Positions 55,300 to 63,944 of a DNA stretch of 64,000 nucleotides are shown piece after piece. The notes under the pieces are model-generated. The model was given only the letters and a program-made list of their open reading frames with translations, ran no database searches and had not been told where the DNA came from. Made by a program: the position numbers and the translations under genes. Numbering within the stretch: position 1 is the stretch's first letter; every line of letters starts with the position of its first letter. The DNA comes from Bacteroidales bacterium. GTDB taxonomy: Bacteria > Bacteroidota > Bacteroidia > Bacteroidales > Muribaculaceae. The stretch lies in contig SFEA01000006.1 in the NCBI GenBank assembly GCA_004557385.1, positions 13,708 to 77,707 of the forward strand, in the 5' to 3' direction.

Positions 55300-57327
55300 A
55301 TGAAACGACAAATCACCTTCCTATTCACCCTGCTCGTCACCGTCGTTGCGGCCACTGCGCAAATCACCGATGCCGTATCGTGGACTATTAAGCATAGCTT
55401 AACAAAGCCCAACGAAGGCGTTGTGGAATTCACCGCAAAAATCGACCCGGGATACCACATGTATTCAATGGATTTGCCTGAAAACGGCCCTGTTCCATTA
55501 TCATTCACGTGGGAGAAACTTCAAGGCGTGAAACTGAAAGGCAAACCCACACCAAACGTGGCTGCTCACCATCAAATGGACGAAGTGTTCAGCATGGAGC
55601 TGTCGTGGTGGAGTGGCACCGTAACACTAAAGCAGGCGTTTGTTGTCACCGAACCAAACTACGCAATCGAAGGCTATCTCGAATACATGGCTTGCAACGA
55701 CAAGAATTGTCTTGCACCGTCATCCGAATCGTTCAACTTTAAAGGCACCGCCAACATCGCTGCCGATAAAACCGACAAAAACACCGAAGAAACGGTTGCC
55801 GAGACACCGGCTCAAACCGACATGGTGGCTGACACAGCGGCCGCACCCGGCACTGCCGGCACTGCAGTTGCCGCAAGTGCACCAGTAGCCCAAAGCGACC
55901 TCTGGGCGCCAGTCTGTCAAGTGAAAGTCGGCGCATCGGATGCCGATAATGCTGCCGACAACAGCTCGCTGTGGTACATCATCGTGGCTTGCTTCCTTGG
56001 CGGACTTATTGCATTGTTCACTCCTTGTGTGTGGCCAATGATTCCGCTCACCGTGAGCTTCTTCCTGAAGAAATCGGGCAACCGTGCAAAATCGATTCGC
56101 GATGCCCTCACCTACGGCGTGTCAATCATAGTGATTTATGTGTTCCTGGGCATTCTCATCACAGCAATATTTGGCGCAAGCAAGCTCAACGAACTTGCCA
56201 CCAGCGCCGTGTGCAACATCATCTTCTTCTTGCTGCTTGTGGTGTTTGCCATATCGTTCTTTGGCGCATTCGACATCAAGCTGCCTGACTCGTGGGGCAA
56301 CAAAATGGACTCGGCTGCCGAGAAAACCACCGGTTTGCTGAGCATATTCTTCATGGCATTCACGCTGGCATTGGTGTCGTTCTCATGCACCGGTCCCATC
56401 ATCGGCACACTGCTTGTCGAGGCTGCCAGCCAAGGCAACATCATCGGTCCGGCTGTGGGCATGTTCTCATTTGCACTTGCACTTGCCATTCCGTTCTGCA
56501 TATTTGCCATGTTCCCGTCGCTGCTCAACGGCCTGCCTAAATCGGGCGGCTGGATGAACACCGTGAAGGTGGTGCTTGGCTTCATCGAACTTGCCCTTTC
56601 GCTCAAGTTCCTCTCGGTTGCCGACTTGGCTTACGGATGGCATATTCTCGACCGCGAGACATTCCTAACCCTGTGGATTGCAACATTCGGTTTGCTGGGA
56701 TTGTTCCTGCTCGGCAAATTCAGCTTCTCGCACTACGGTCCTGCCAAGGGCGGCATCGGGGTGTTCCGCTTCTTCCTGGCGCTAATCTCGTTTGCTTTCG
56801 TGGCTTATCTGCTGCCTGGTTTGTGGGGTGCTCCACTCAAGGGCGTGAGTGCTTTTGTTCCGCCATTGTACACTCAGGACTTCAACCTCTATGGCAACGA
56901 AAGCGAAATCTACGAAGACTACGAGGCTGGCATGAAGGCGGCTCAACAGCAAGGCAAACCGGTGCTCATCGACTTCTCGGGCTATGGCTGCGTGAACTGC
57001 CGTAAGATGGAAGCTGCCGTGCTCGACAACGAAAAGGTGAAAAAGAACATCGAAGACAACTTTGTGATGATTCGACTCATGGTTGACGAAAAAACCAAAC
57101 TGCAACAACCTATCAACGTGGTTGAAAACGGCAAGGACATTAAGCTGCGCACTGTGGGCGACAAATGGAGCTATCTGCAACGCTACAAGTTCAAGGCTAA
57201 TGCTCAACCTTACTATGTAGTGCTCGACAACGACGGACAAATGATGTCTGGTCCGTTTGTTTATGAGGAGAATATCGATAAGTTCATCAATTTCTTGGAT
57301 TCGGGCGCTAAAGCCTACAAGAATTAA
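55300..57327 (+). CDS. dsbD: Thiol:disulfide interchange protein DsbD
   Basis: The 675-residue protein has a signal peptide and an N-terminal alpha domain with the Cys pair in EYMACNDKNC (about 126-135). An Ala/Thr-rich linker follows, then a membrane domain of about eight helices from SLWYIIVACFLGGLIAL. CVWPM and the TGPIIGT region contain the membrane cysteines. The C-terminal gamma domain is thioredoxin-like with CVNC in DFSGYGCVNCRKME (about 566). DsbD carries electrons from cytoplasmic thioredoxin to periplasmic proteins. It is the first gene of a plus-strand run with mazG, topB and a NUDIX gene. Confidence 0.95.
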   Translation: MKRQITFLFTLLVTVVAATAQITDAVSWTIKHSLTKPNEGVVEFTAKIDPGYHMYSMDLPENGPVPLSFTWEKLQGVKLKGKPTPNVAAHHQMDEVFSMELSWWSGTVTLKQAFVVTEPNYAIEGYLEYMACNDKNCLAPSSESFNFKGTANIAADKTDKNTEETVAETPAQTDMVADTAAAPGTAGTAVAASAPVAQSDLWAPVCQVKVGASDADNAADNSSLWYIIVACFLGGLIALFTPCVWPMIPLTVSFFLKKSGNRAKSIRDALTYGVSIIVIYVFLGILITAIFGASKLNELATSAVCNIIFFLLLVVFAISFFGAFDIKLPDSWGNKMDSAAEKTTGLLSIFFMAFTLALVSFSCTGPIIGTLLVEAASQGNIIGPAVGMFSFALALAIPFCIFAMFPSLLNGLPKSGGWMNTVKVVLGFIELALSLKFLSVADLAYGWHILDRETFLTLWIATFGLLGLFLLGKFSFSHYGPAKGGIGVFRFFLALISFAFVAYLLPGLWGAPLKGVSAFVPPLYTQDFNLYGNESEIYEDYEAGMKAAQQQGKPVLIDFSGYGCVNCRKMEAAVLDNEKVKKNIEDNFVMIRLMVDEKTKLQQPINVVENGKDIKLRTVGDKWSYLQRYKFKANAQPYYVVLDNDGQMMSGPFVYEENIDKFINFLDSGAKAYKN

Positions 57328-57351
57328 AACGATTAACGAACCGCAACGAAA

Positions 57352-58146
57352 ATGACTAACAATAGAGATGCAAAACTTGAGGCATTCGGCAAATTGCTTG
57401 ATGTCCTCGATGTTTTGCGCGTGCAATGTCCGTGGGACGCAAAGCAAACCAACGAGAGCCTGCGCCCTAACACCATTGAGGAAACAATGGAGCTGTGCGA
57501 CGCCCTCATCAACAACAGCGTGCCTGACATTAAAAAGGAATTGGGCGACGTGCTGCTGCACATACTTTTCTATTCGATTATCGCCAACGAAAAAGGGCAA
57601 TTTGATATCGCCGACGTGTGCGACGCTTTGCGCGAAAAGCTAATCTTCCGACACCCGCACATCTTTGGCGACACCCACGTCGACAACGCCGAGCAGGTGC
57701 TGCAAAACTGGGAAGCCATCAAGCTGAAAGAGAAAGGCGGCAACAAAACCGTGCTTTCGGGTGTGCCAAAGTCGCTACCGTCGGTAATAAAAGCCGAACG
57801 CATTCAGGAGAAAACATCGAATGTGGGCTTCGACTGGGCTAAAAAAGAAGATGTTTGGGCTAAGGTGAAAGAAGAAATTGCCGAAGTTGAAAAGGAAATG
57901 AGCAACGGTTCGCAGGTCGACACCGAAAAGGAATTTGGCGACCTGATGTTCAGCATCATCAATGCCGCCCGCCTATATGGCGTGCGCGCCGACAATGCGC
58001 TCGAACTCACCAACATAAAGTTCATCAACCGCTTCAACTACATCGAACAGCATGCCACCGCTCAGGGCAGAAAAGTGAACGAGCTTTCGCTCGAAGAAAT
58101 GGACGCCCTGTGGAACGAGGCAAAGAAGAACGAAAACAACGATTAA
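57352..58146 (+). CDS. mazG: Nucleoside triphosphate pyrophosphohydrolase MazG
   Basis: The 264-residue protein has two tandem MazG helical domains. The first shows CPWDAKQT, EETMELCDAL and KELGDVLLH, with the acidic residues that bind magnesium. The second has EIAEVEKEMSNG and KEFGDLMFSI. It hydrolyses NTPs and dNTPs to monophosphates and can lower (p)ppGpp levels under stress. It starts 24 bases after dsbD. Confidence 0.96.
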   Translation: MTNNRDAKLEAFGKLLDVLDVLRVQCPWDAKQTNESLRPNTIEETMELCDALINNSVPDIKKELGDVLLHILFYSIIANEKGQFDIADVCDALREKLIFRHPHIFGDTHVDNAEQVLQNWEAIKLKEKGGNKTVLSGVPKSLPSVIKAERIQEKTSNVGFDWAKKEDVWAKVKEEIAEVEKEMSNGSQVDTEKEFGDLMFSIINAARLYGVRADNALELTNIKFINRFNYIEQHATAQGRKVNELSLEEMDALWNEAKKNENND

Positions 58147-58233
58147 GTGTTCATGCAAAAACGGCTATGATGCCGCAACGCACCTGCGGTGCCTCATCAG
58201 CCGCAAGACACAATAACTCACACACATAGCACA

Positions 58234-60096
58234 ATGATTGTTTGCATCACAGAGAAACCGTCTGTTGCCAAGGACATTGCCGCCATTCTTGGCGCAAATG
58301 TGCGTCGCGACGGATATTACGAAGGCAACGGATATAACGTCACATGGACTTTCGGGCACCTTTGCTGCCTGAAGGAGCCTAACGACTATTGTGAGGCATG
58401 GAAGAGCTGGAATCTGAGCACGCTGCCCATGATTCCACCTCGTTTTGGCATTAAACTCATCGACGACAAAGGCATCATCAACCAGTTCAAAACCATCGAA
58501 AGCCTGATTAACCAAGCCGACGGTGTGATTAACTGCGGCGATGCCGGGCAAGAAGGCGAACTCATTCAGCGTTGGGTGATGCAGAAAGCCGGCTGCAAGA
58601 AGCCGGTGAAACGCCTTTGGATTTCGTCGCTCACCGAGGAGAAAATTCGCGAAGGGTTCGCCAACCTAAAGCCGCAAGCCGACTACGACAACCTCTACTA
58701 CGCCGGTCTTTCGCGCGCCATTGGCGACTGGATTTTGGGCATGAACGCCACGCGGCTTTACACCAAGCGATATGCACAAAACCGCAACGTGCTTTCCATC
58801 GGACGTGTGCAAACACCCACTCTGGCGCTGATTGTTGCCCGTCATCGCGAAATCGAAAACTTTGTGCCCGAAGATTTCTGGGAAATAAAGACGGTGTACC
58901 GCAACACCACATTCAACAGCACCAAGGGCAGATATAAGATTGAAGGCGAAGCCCAACAGGTGGTGGAGCAAATAAAGGAATCGCCCATCACCATCACTTC
59001 CGTTTCCGAAAAGAAAGGAAAAGAGGCGCCGCCACGACTCTTCGACCTGACATCGCTGCAGGTGGAATGTAACAAAAAATTCTCGTTCTCTGCCGACGAA
59101 ACACTGAAGCTGATTCAGTCGCTCTACGAGAAAAAGGTCACCTCCTACCCGCGTGTCGACACCACATACCTCAGCGAGGACATCTATCCCACCATTCCGG
59201 GTGTGCTCAAGGCGCTCACACCATACGCTGCACTCACCGAACCCGTGCTGGCAAAGAAACTTCCCAAGAGCAAAAAGGTGTTCGACGACTCAAAAGTGAC
59301 CGACCACCACGCCATAATACCCACCAACGTGCCGCCGCAAACCGCCAACCTCACTCGCGACGAAAAGATGGTGTACAACCTGGTGGCTAAACGCTTCATC
59401 GCTGCCTTCTACCCCGATTGCATTTTCTCCACAACAACCGTGATGGCTGAAATCAACAAGTTTCAGTTTAAAGCCACAGGCAAAGTTATCCTCTATGATG
59501 GCTGGCGCGCCGTTTATGCCAAGGAATCGAGCGAACAAAACACCGACGAAGCGGACGAAAACGGCATTATGCCCAAGTTTGAAGAGGGCGAATCGGGCGA
59601 ACACAACCCGTCGCTGCTGAAGAAAACCACGCAGCCACCAAAGCCCTACAACGAAGGAACACTGCTGCGCGCCATGGAAACTGCTGGCAAATTTGTCGAC
59701 AACGAGGAGTTGCGCGAAGCTATGAAGGAAAACGGCATCGGACGCCCGTCAACACGCGCCGCCATCATCGAGACGCTGTTCAAGCGTCGATACATTCGCA
59801 AAGAACGCAAAAGCCTTTTCCCAACACTTGCCGGCATTCAACTCATCGACACCATCAAGGAACCGCTGCTGAAATCGGCAGAACTTACCGGACTTTGGGA
59901 AAACAAGCTTCGCAAAATCGAGCGCGGCGAGTTTCTGGCAAGCCAGTTCATCGACGAACTGAAAGCGCTCATAAACGACATTGTGCTTAACGTGCTGCGC
60001 GACAACGACTCTTCGTCGATTGCAGTCGACACCGACGACCCAAAGAAAACGCCCCCTAAGAAACCGCGCAGCGCCAAACAGGACAAAAAGGAATAA
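58234..60096 (+). CDS. topB: DNA topoisomerase III (type IA)
   Basis: The ATG at 58234 is preferred to an earlier in-frame start that gives a His/Thr-rich stretch. The 620-residue protein begins IVCITEKPSVAKDIAAILGA (Toprim) and has DAGQEGELIQRW, the metal-binding acidic set, and the active-site Tyr in VTSYPRVDTTYL. GIGRPSTRAAIIETL is the family signature near the C-terminus. It relaxes and decatenates DNA. The end is a Lys/Pro-rich tail with no CXXC zinc fingers, the usual topB form. It lies 87 bases after mazG. Confidence 0.95.
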   Translation: MIVCITEKPSVAKDIAAILGANVRRDGYYEGNGYNVTWTFGHLCCLKEPNDYCEAWKSWNLSTLPMIPPRFGIKLIDDKGIINQFKTIESLINQADGVINCGDAGQEGELIQRWVMQKAGCKKPVKRLWISSLTEEKIREGFANLKPQADYDNLYYAGLSRAIGDWILGMNATRLYTKRYAQNRNVLSIGRVQTPTLALIVARHREIENFVPEDFWEIKTVYRNTTFNSTKGRYKIEGEAQQVVEQIKESPITITSVSEKKGKEAPPRLFDLTSLQVECNKKFSFSADETLKLIQSLYEKKVTSYPRVDTTYLSEDIYPTIPGVLKALTPYAALTEPVLAKKLPKSKKVFDDSKVTDHHAIIPTNVPPQTANLTRDEKMVYNLVAKRFIAAFYPDCIFSTTTVMAEINKFQFKATGKVILYDGWRAVYAKESSEQNTDEADENGIMPKFEEGESGEHNPSLLKKTTQPPKPYNEGTLLRAMETAGKFVDNEELREAMKENGIGRPSTRAAIIETLFKRRYIRKERKSLFPTLAGIQLIDTIKEPLLKSAELTGLWENKLRKIERGEFLASQFIDELKALINDIVLNVLRDNDSSSIAVDTDDPKKTPPKKPRSAKQDKKE

Positions 60097-60112
60097 ACCA
60101 CAATACAAAAAA

Positions 60113-60622
60113 ATGAGCAACACCGAAATATTTCCACTCGTGAACGAAGCCGGCGAAGTGGTGGGCAAAGCCACTCGCCAAGAGTGCCACAGCGGCAGCA
60201 TGCTGCTTCACCCTGTGGTGCACCTGCACATCTTTGACAATCAAGGCAGGTTATACCTGCAAAAACGCTCGATGGACAAGGACATTCAGCCGGGCAAATG
60301 GGACACCGCCGTGGGCGGACACGTCGACTTTGGCGAAACCGTAGAGCAAGCCTTGCTGCGCGAAGCGCGCGAAGAACTGTCGTTCACCGGCTTCACGCCT
60401 ATCCCGCTTTTCCGATATGTCTTTCAAAGCAGCCGCGAACGCGAACTTGTGAACGCTTTCCGCACCGTCACCTCTCGCACCTCGTTCAACTACGACCCCG
60501 TTGAAGTGGACGACGGCAGGTTCTGGACTATGCAAGAAATCAACGACGCCATCGGCAAAGGCATCCTCACCCCAAACTTCGAAAGCGAATTTGCAAAACT
60601 CCTCGCCGCCCTCAATAAATAG
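60113..60622 (+). CDS. NUDIX hydrolase (isopentenyl-diphosphate-isomerase-like)
   Basis: The ATG at 60113 gives 169 residues. The Nudix box fits GX5EX7REUXEEXGU: GHVDFGE, then seven residues, then REAREELSF. The N-terminus, with PLVNEAGEVVGKATRQECH, VVHLHIFDNQGRLYLQKR and PGKWDTAVGGH, resembles YfcD-like members close to type I IPP isomerase. The substrate is unknown. It follows topB by 16 bases and is the last gene of the run. No clear terminator follows it. Confidence 0.93.
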   Translation: MSNTEIFPLVNEAGEVVGKATRQECHSGSMLLHPVVHLHIFDNQGRLYLQKRSMDKDIQPGKWDTAVGGHVDFGETVEQALLREAREELSFTGFTPIPLFRYVFQSSRERELVNAFRTVTSRTSFNYDPVEVDDGRFWTMQEINDAIGKGILTPNFESEFAKLLAALNK

Positions 60623-60683
60623 CCCCACCCAAACATCGCAAACCTCTCTACGCAACAAATTTCATAAAATAGTTGCAAAAATT

Positions 60684-60713
60684 TTGTTATATAAAAAATA
60701 ATTGATACCTTTG
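60684..60713 (+). promoter_or_regulatory. tRNA-Cys promoter
   Basis: TTG (60684-60686), a 19-base spacer and TACCTTTG (60706-60713) match the consensus, ending 11 bases before the mature tRNA. Confidence 0.7.
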
Positions 60714-60724
60714 CACTACGAAAG

Positions 60725-60796
60725 GGTCGCATGGATGAGTGGCTTAGTCAGCGGTCTGCAAAACCGTGCACGGCGGTTCGAATCCGCCTGTGACCT
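60725..60796 (+). tRNA. tRNA-Cys (anticodon GCA)
   Basis: A 72-base tRNA with acceptor GGTCGCA/TGTGACC, discriminator U, and anticodon loop CTGCAAA between GCGGT and ACCGT. CCA is not encoded. Confidence 0.96.
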
Positions 60797-60797
60797 C

Positions 60798-60835
60798 AAA
60801 AAGGATATATTCGCATTGAATATATCCTTTTTTAT
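60798..60835 (+). terminator. Terminator of tRNA-Cys
   Basis: A perfect 15-bp stem (60798-60812 with 60818-60832) encloses a five-base loop and runs into a T-tract, one base past the tRNA. Confidence 0.9.
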
Positions 60836-60856
60836 TTGCACTATATTCCTATATCT

Positions 60857-60887
60857 TTGTCAATCACGCCTCTTTTCACTAACTTTG
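60857..60887 (+). promoter_or_regulatory. Promoter of the exonuclease-fold gene
   Basis: TTG (60857-60859), a 20-base spacer and TAACTTTG (60880-60887) match the consensus. The TTG itself lies within an upstream TATCTTTG (60852-60859), so a second start is possible. Confidence 0.6.
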
Positions 60888-60918
60888 TGTCAACACCAAT
60901 AACATTGTTTTATTAACC

Positions 60919-61680
60919 ATGACTACAAGAAGTATATTTTCAATCATTATCATTGCCGTTATCTCGGTTTTTGCAAATGCATCTAACAAAAACAGCAAAA
61001 TCAACATAATGTCATATAACATCCGCAACGGAATTGGCATGGACGAAAAACGCGACCTGAACCGCACTGCTGCCACAATCACTGCCGAAAACCCCGACGT
61101 GGTGTGCGTGCAGGAGGTGGACAGCGTCACCGGTCGCAGTGGCGGCGCCTACGTCTTGGGCGACCTTGCTAAAGCCACAAACATGCACCCCACTTTTGCT
61201 GCTGCTATCGATTTCATGGGCGGCAAATACGGCATCGGAATCCTCTCGAAAGAAGAACCCCTTAGCGTGAAACGCATTGCCTTGCCCGGTCGCGAGGAAG
61301 AGCGTGCGTGTGTGATTGCCGAATTTAGCAACTATGTTGTGGCTTGCACCCACCTTTCGCTCACGCCTGCCGACCAGCTGGCTTCGGTGCAACTGATTGT
61401 GAACGAAACCTCGCAATACACCAAACCGGTGTTTCTTTGCGGCGACTTTAATGCCTATCCTAACAGCGAAGTGATTGCTGCTTTCAAAAAGCAATTCAAA
61501 ATCATCAGCCAAACCAAGCACGCTTCGTGGCCATCTGAGTCTCCTAAGGATATGATTGACTATATCATGGTGCTTAAATCCACTGCTAAAGGCGTAAATG
61601 CCGGCAATGCCCATGTGGTGAACGGCACTCTCGCTTCCGACCACCTGCCACAGTGCGTCACAGTTGATATTCGCCACTAA
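60919..61680 (+). CDS. Exported endonuclease/exonuclease/phosphatase-fold protein
   Basis: The 253-residue protein has a signal peptide (TTRSIFSIIIIAVISVFANA). An EEP domain follows with INIMSYNIRNGIG, VVCVQEVDSVTGR (metal-binding Glu), FLCGDFNAYP and ASDHLPQCVTV with the catalytic His-Asp. Such exported members hydrolyse phosphodiesters or phosphomonoesters of nucleic acids, lipids or inositol phosphates. Substrate unknown. It is a single gene with its own promoter, followed by the DUF1963 gene 31 bases later. Confidence 0.9.
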   Translation: MTTRSIFSIIIIAVISVFANASNKNSKINIMSYNIRNGIGMDEKRDLNRTAATITAENPDVVCVQEVDSVTGRSGGAYVLGDLAKATNMHPTFAAAIDFMGGKYGIGILSKEEPLSVKRIALPGREEERACVIAEFSNYVVACTHLSLTPADQLASVQLIVNETSQYTKPVFLCGDFNAYPNSEVIAAFKKQFKIISQTKHASWPSESPKDMIDYIMVLKSTAKGVNAGNAHVVNGTLASDHLPQCVTVDIRH

Positions 61681-61711
61681 TTCCTCCATGCATCTCTAAA
61701 CTTCAACCTAT

Positions 61712-62338
61712 ATGCCAATTAACATTGCTACAACACCTTCTGCCGAGAACCTCGTCGGCAAAAGCCACTGGTGGGGAGCGCCCGATTTGCCCGAATCGAT
61801 TCCGTATCCCTACGAGGAAGTTGCCGACGCCGACGGAACAACCTACCCCGAGCCGCTAACTTTCGTGTGCCAAATCAGATGCCGCGATATCGCTCCGCTC
61901 GATGCCGACAACCTGCTGCCGCACACCGGGATGCTCTACTTTTTTGCTCCGATTGATTATTTTCTGGGCTACTACGAATCGCCGCTCGACTATCACACTC
62001 CACCTTGCGTTATCTATTCGCCCAACGAGGACAACCTTGAGCCTTACGAACTCAACTGGGAAGACACGGGCGAAAGCATCTTTGCCGATGCCGAAAAAAT
62101 TGAGCTCTCGCAAAGCTCACAACTATGTGATGATGGAATGCGATTGCTATGCCAACCCATTCACGACGAACTTGAAGGATTCGACCCCGACAACGACCTG
62201 TGCCTGCTGCAAATCGACGAAGACGACCGCTGGGGGCTCCGCTTCTACGATTGCGGAACCTATTACTTTGTAATTTCACGAAAAGCTCTCGCCGAAAGAA
62301 ATTTCAGCGAGGTTCGCGGCAAACTGTTTTTCTACTGA
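61712..62338 (+). CDS. DUF1963 (YwqG-like) protein
   Basis: The 208-residue protein contains KSHWWGAPDLPESIPYPYEE and TFVCQIRCRDIAPLDADN, the DUF1963 N-terminal pattern. GMLYFFAPIDYF and CLLQIDEDD lie further on, with the terminal aromatic YYFVISRKALAERNF. YwqG-like proteins often act as immunity or polymorphic-toxin-associated modules, though many stand alone and the activity is unknown. No signal peptide, so it is cytoplasmic. It ends one base before the convergent TerB-like gene. Confidence 0.85.
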   Translation: MPINIATTPSAENLVGKSHWWGAPDLPESIPYPYEEVADADGTTYPEPLTFVCQIRCRDIAPLDADNLLPHTGMLYFFAPIDYFLGYYESPLDYHTPPCVIYSPNEDNLEPYELNWEDTGESIFADAEKIELSQSSQLCDDGMRLLCQPIHDELEGFDPDNDLCLLQIDEDDRWGLRFYDCGTYYFVISRKALAERNFSEVRGKLFFY

Positions 62339-62339
62339 T

Positions 62340-63707
62340 TCACTTGCGGCGGCTGCCAAACCTGCTCCAACGCGAGTCAGTCAAACGCACCACGTCATTG
62401 CCATCGGCAATCCACACCATCGACTCATCAACGTTCATCGTAATCACGCTGTTTCGGCCTCTCGCGGGCATAAAGCAGTCGATGTTTTGCACCAAGTTAT
62501 GCTTTGCCAACTCGCTGCGTATGCGTGTGAGCGACGCTGTCAGGTCGATATACTCGTTGTCGGTGTCATCACAACCCACCTCGTAATATATTTCACGAAA
62601 AGCCTGAATAGTGGCATCGTCGTAGCGCATCTTGCGTTCGCCGCTGCACAACACCTGCTGCAACATAGTCAGGTAAGTTGCCTTTATCTTTCGCGACAAA
62701 TTCACTTCTTCGTCTATTTCCCTGAATTTCAGCACACCACTATTCGCATCGAACAGCAAAGTGCACTTCTGACGCTTTCCCGAATAAAGCAACAGGTCGA
62801 ACAGCGACCGATGGAAACCATAATAAGCCAAGCTATTCAACGAACGGCTTGCCATGGTAGATGTCAACGAACCCAAATATTCCTTATATCGGTCGACAAA
62901 ACGCGCTATGGCTTTCATCACGCCGTCGCCGATGCGCAAGCGCAAATACTGGTTATACGACCGTTGAACAACAGCACCTTCGGCATCAACCTCAGGCATC
63001 GTTGTAGCGCCCAACGTAACCAGCAACGCCGGCTCTGCAAAGCACCCTGGCTCTATTCCAAGCTTTCGCGACAACAAATCGCCGCAAAACTGCTTTGTAG
63101 TAATTCCGCACAACGAAGCATAAATGTCGTCGCGTCTGTCTGGCTTGATGCTTGGCGCCAAATACGTAATCACGCCCTTCAGATAATCTTCGTTCATCAT
63201 CCTGAAGTCGTTGGAAATCTTAGGAATATACACAAAATCAATGCCCACCATGCCCAACTCATTGTAGATTGCACGCTGATTACTCTGTATCTCGACATTC
63301 AACTCCGCGTTATAGTCATTTTCAACATATATCATCTTCGGGCGGTCAAACTGCAAACCCAGAGTTTCGGCACTTAGCACACCTGCGTTGCTCCTCACAA
63401 TGCGTTCCTCGCCAAGACAGCAGCTCACAGCCATAAGCAACAGAGCCTCCGCTTCAACACACTTGCCATCGGCAAGCGTCATCTCATGCAGATGCGCAAT
63501 CAACTGCTTCCGCTGCGCATACGGCATATCCATCAACTCAGCCACCGCTTCAGAGAACTGCATTTTTTGAGCTTCCACCTTGTCCTTATCGTTAATATTA
63601 TAGAATTCCGATAGCCTATTCAAAGCCTCTATCTCACGCCCGTCGATTATGCTATCAGCTTTTATGAAATCCGACAACAACCGCGCTATTGAACTCTTTT
63701 TACTCAT
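62340..63707 (-). CDS. TerB-like protein with possible C-terminal winged helix
   Basis: The 455-residue protein starts with a TerB-like helical bundle (about 1-110) with FIKADSIIDGREIEALNRL and MTLADGKCVEAEALLL, including acidic pairs in the TerB metal-loop positions. A middle region of about 230 residues is unassigned and alternates helices and short strands. The last 90 residues, LTASLTRIRSELAKHNLVQ and SVITMNVDESMVWIA, have the spacing of an OmpR-type winged helix. A DNA-binding, metal- or stress-responsive regulator is possible, but the domain calls are by eye. It has a -7 box at 63783-63790 and a 1-base gap to the convergent DUF1963 gene. Confidence 0.6.
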   Translation of the reverse strand: MSKKSSIARLLSDFIKADSIIDGREIEALNRLSEFYNINDKDKVEAQKMQFSEAVAELMDMPYAQRKQLIAHLHEMTLADGKCVEAEALLLMAVSCCLGEERIVRSNAGVLSAETLGLQFDRPKMIYVENDYNAELNVEIQSNQRAIYNELGMVGIDFVYIPKISNDFRMMNEDYLKGVITYLAPSIKPDRRDDIYASLCGITTKQFCGDLLSRKLGIEPGCFAEPALLVTLGATTMPEVDAEGAVVQRSYNQYLRLRIGDGVMKAIARFVDRYKEYLGSLTSTMASRSLNSLAYYGFHRSLFDLLLYSGKRQKCTLLFDANSGVLKFREIDEEVNLSRKIKATYLTMLQQVLCSGERKMRYDDATIQAFREIYYEVGCDDTDNEYIDLTASLTRIRSELAKHNLVQNIDCFMPARGRNSVITMNVDESMVWIADGNDVVRLTDSRWSRFGSRRK

Positions 63708-63782
63708 CTTTTCACTCTTTTACATCAATAGAACAAAAATCAATTGACTAATAATGTGGCAGCCTTTTGGCATGCTTTATGG

Positions 63783-63790
63783 CAAAGATA
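63783..63790 (-). promoter_or_regulatory. -7 promoter box before the TerB-like gene
   Basis: TATCTTTG on the minus strand, 75 bases before the ATG. No well-spaced TTG was found. Confidence 0.35.
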
Positions 63791-63845
63791 TACAAAAATA
63801 CAATGCAATCAAAGCACCAACGCACCAACCATAATCAAAAATTTA

Positions 63846-63888
63846 TCGGACTCGTCCGACAAGTCCGAATCGTCCGAAGGGTCTGAGG
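63846..63888. repeat. Nine-base GTCCGA repeat cluster
   Basis: GTCCGA recurs at 63854, 63863 and 63872, with a diverged GTCTGA at 63881, giving a 9-base period. TCGGAC...GTCCGA at 63846-63859 also forms a palindrome. It lies just downstream of the rRNA terminator. The 63708-63908 gap holds no other gene. Confidence 0.7.
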
Positions 63889-63910
63889 CGGCAGCGGGCG
63901 AGGCGGATAT

Positions 63911-63943
63911 AAAAAAAGCCCCGGGCTTTTCAGCTCGGGGCTC
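63911..63943 (-). terminator. Terminator of the rRNA operon
   Basis: Minus-strand GAGCCCCGAGC pairs with GCCCGGGGCT around a short loop and is followed by TTTTTTT, just after the 5S rRNA 3' end. Confidence 0.85.
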
Positions 63944-63944
63944 A

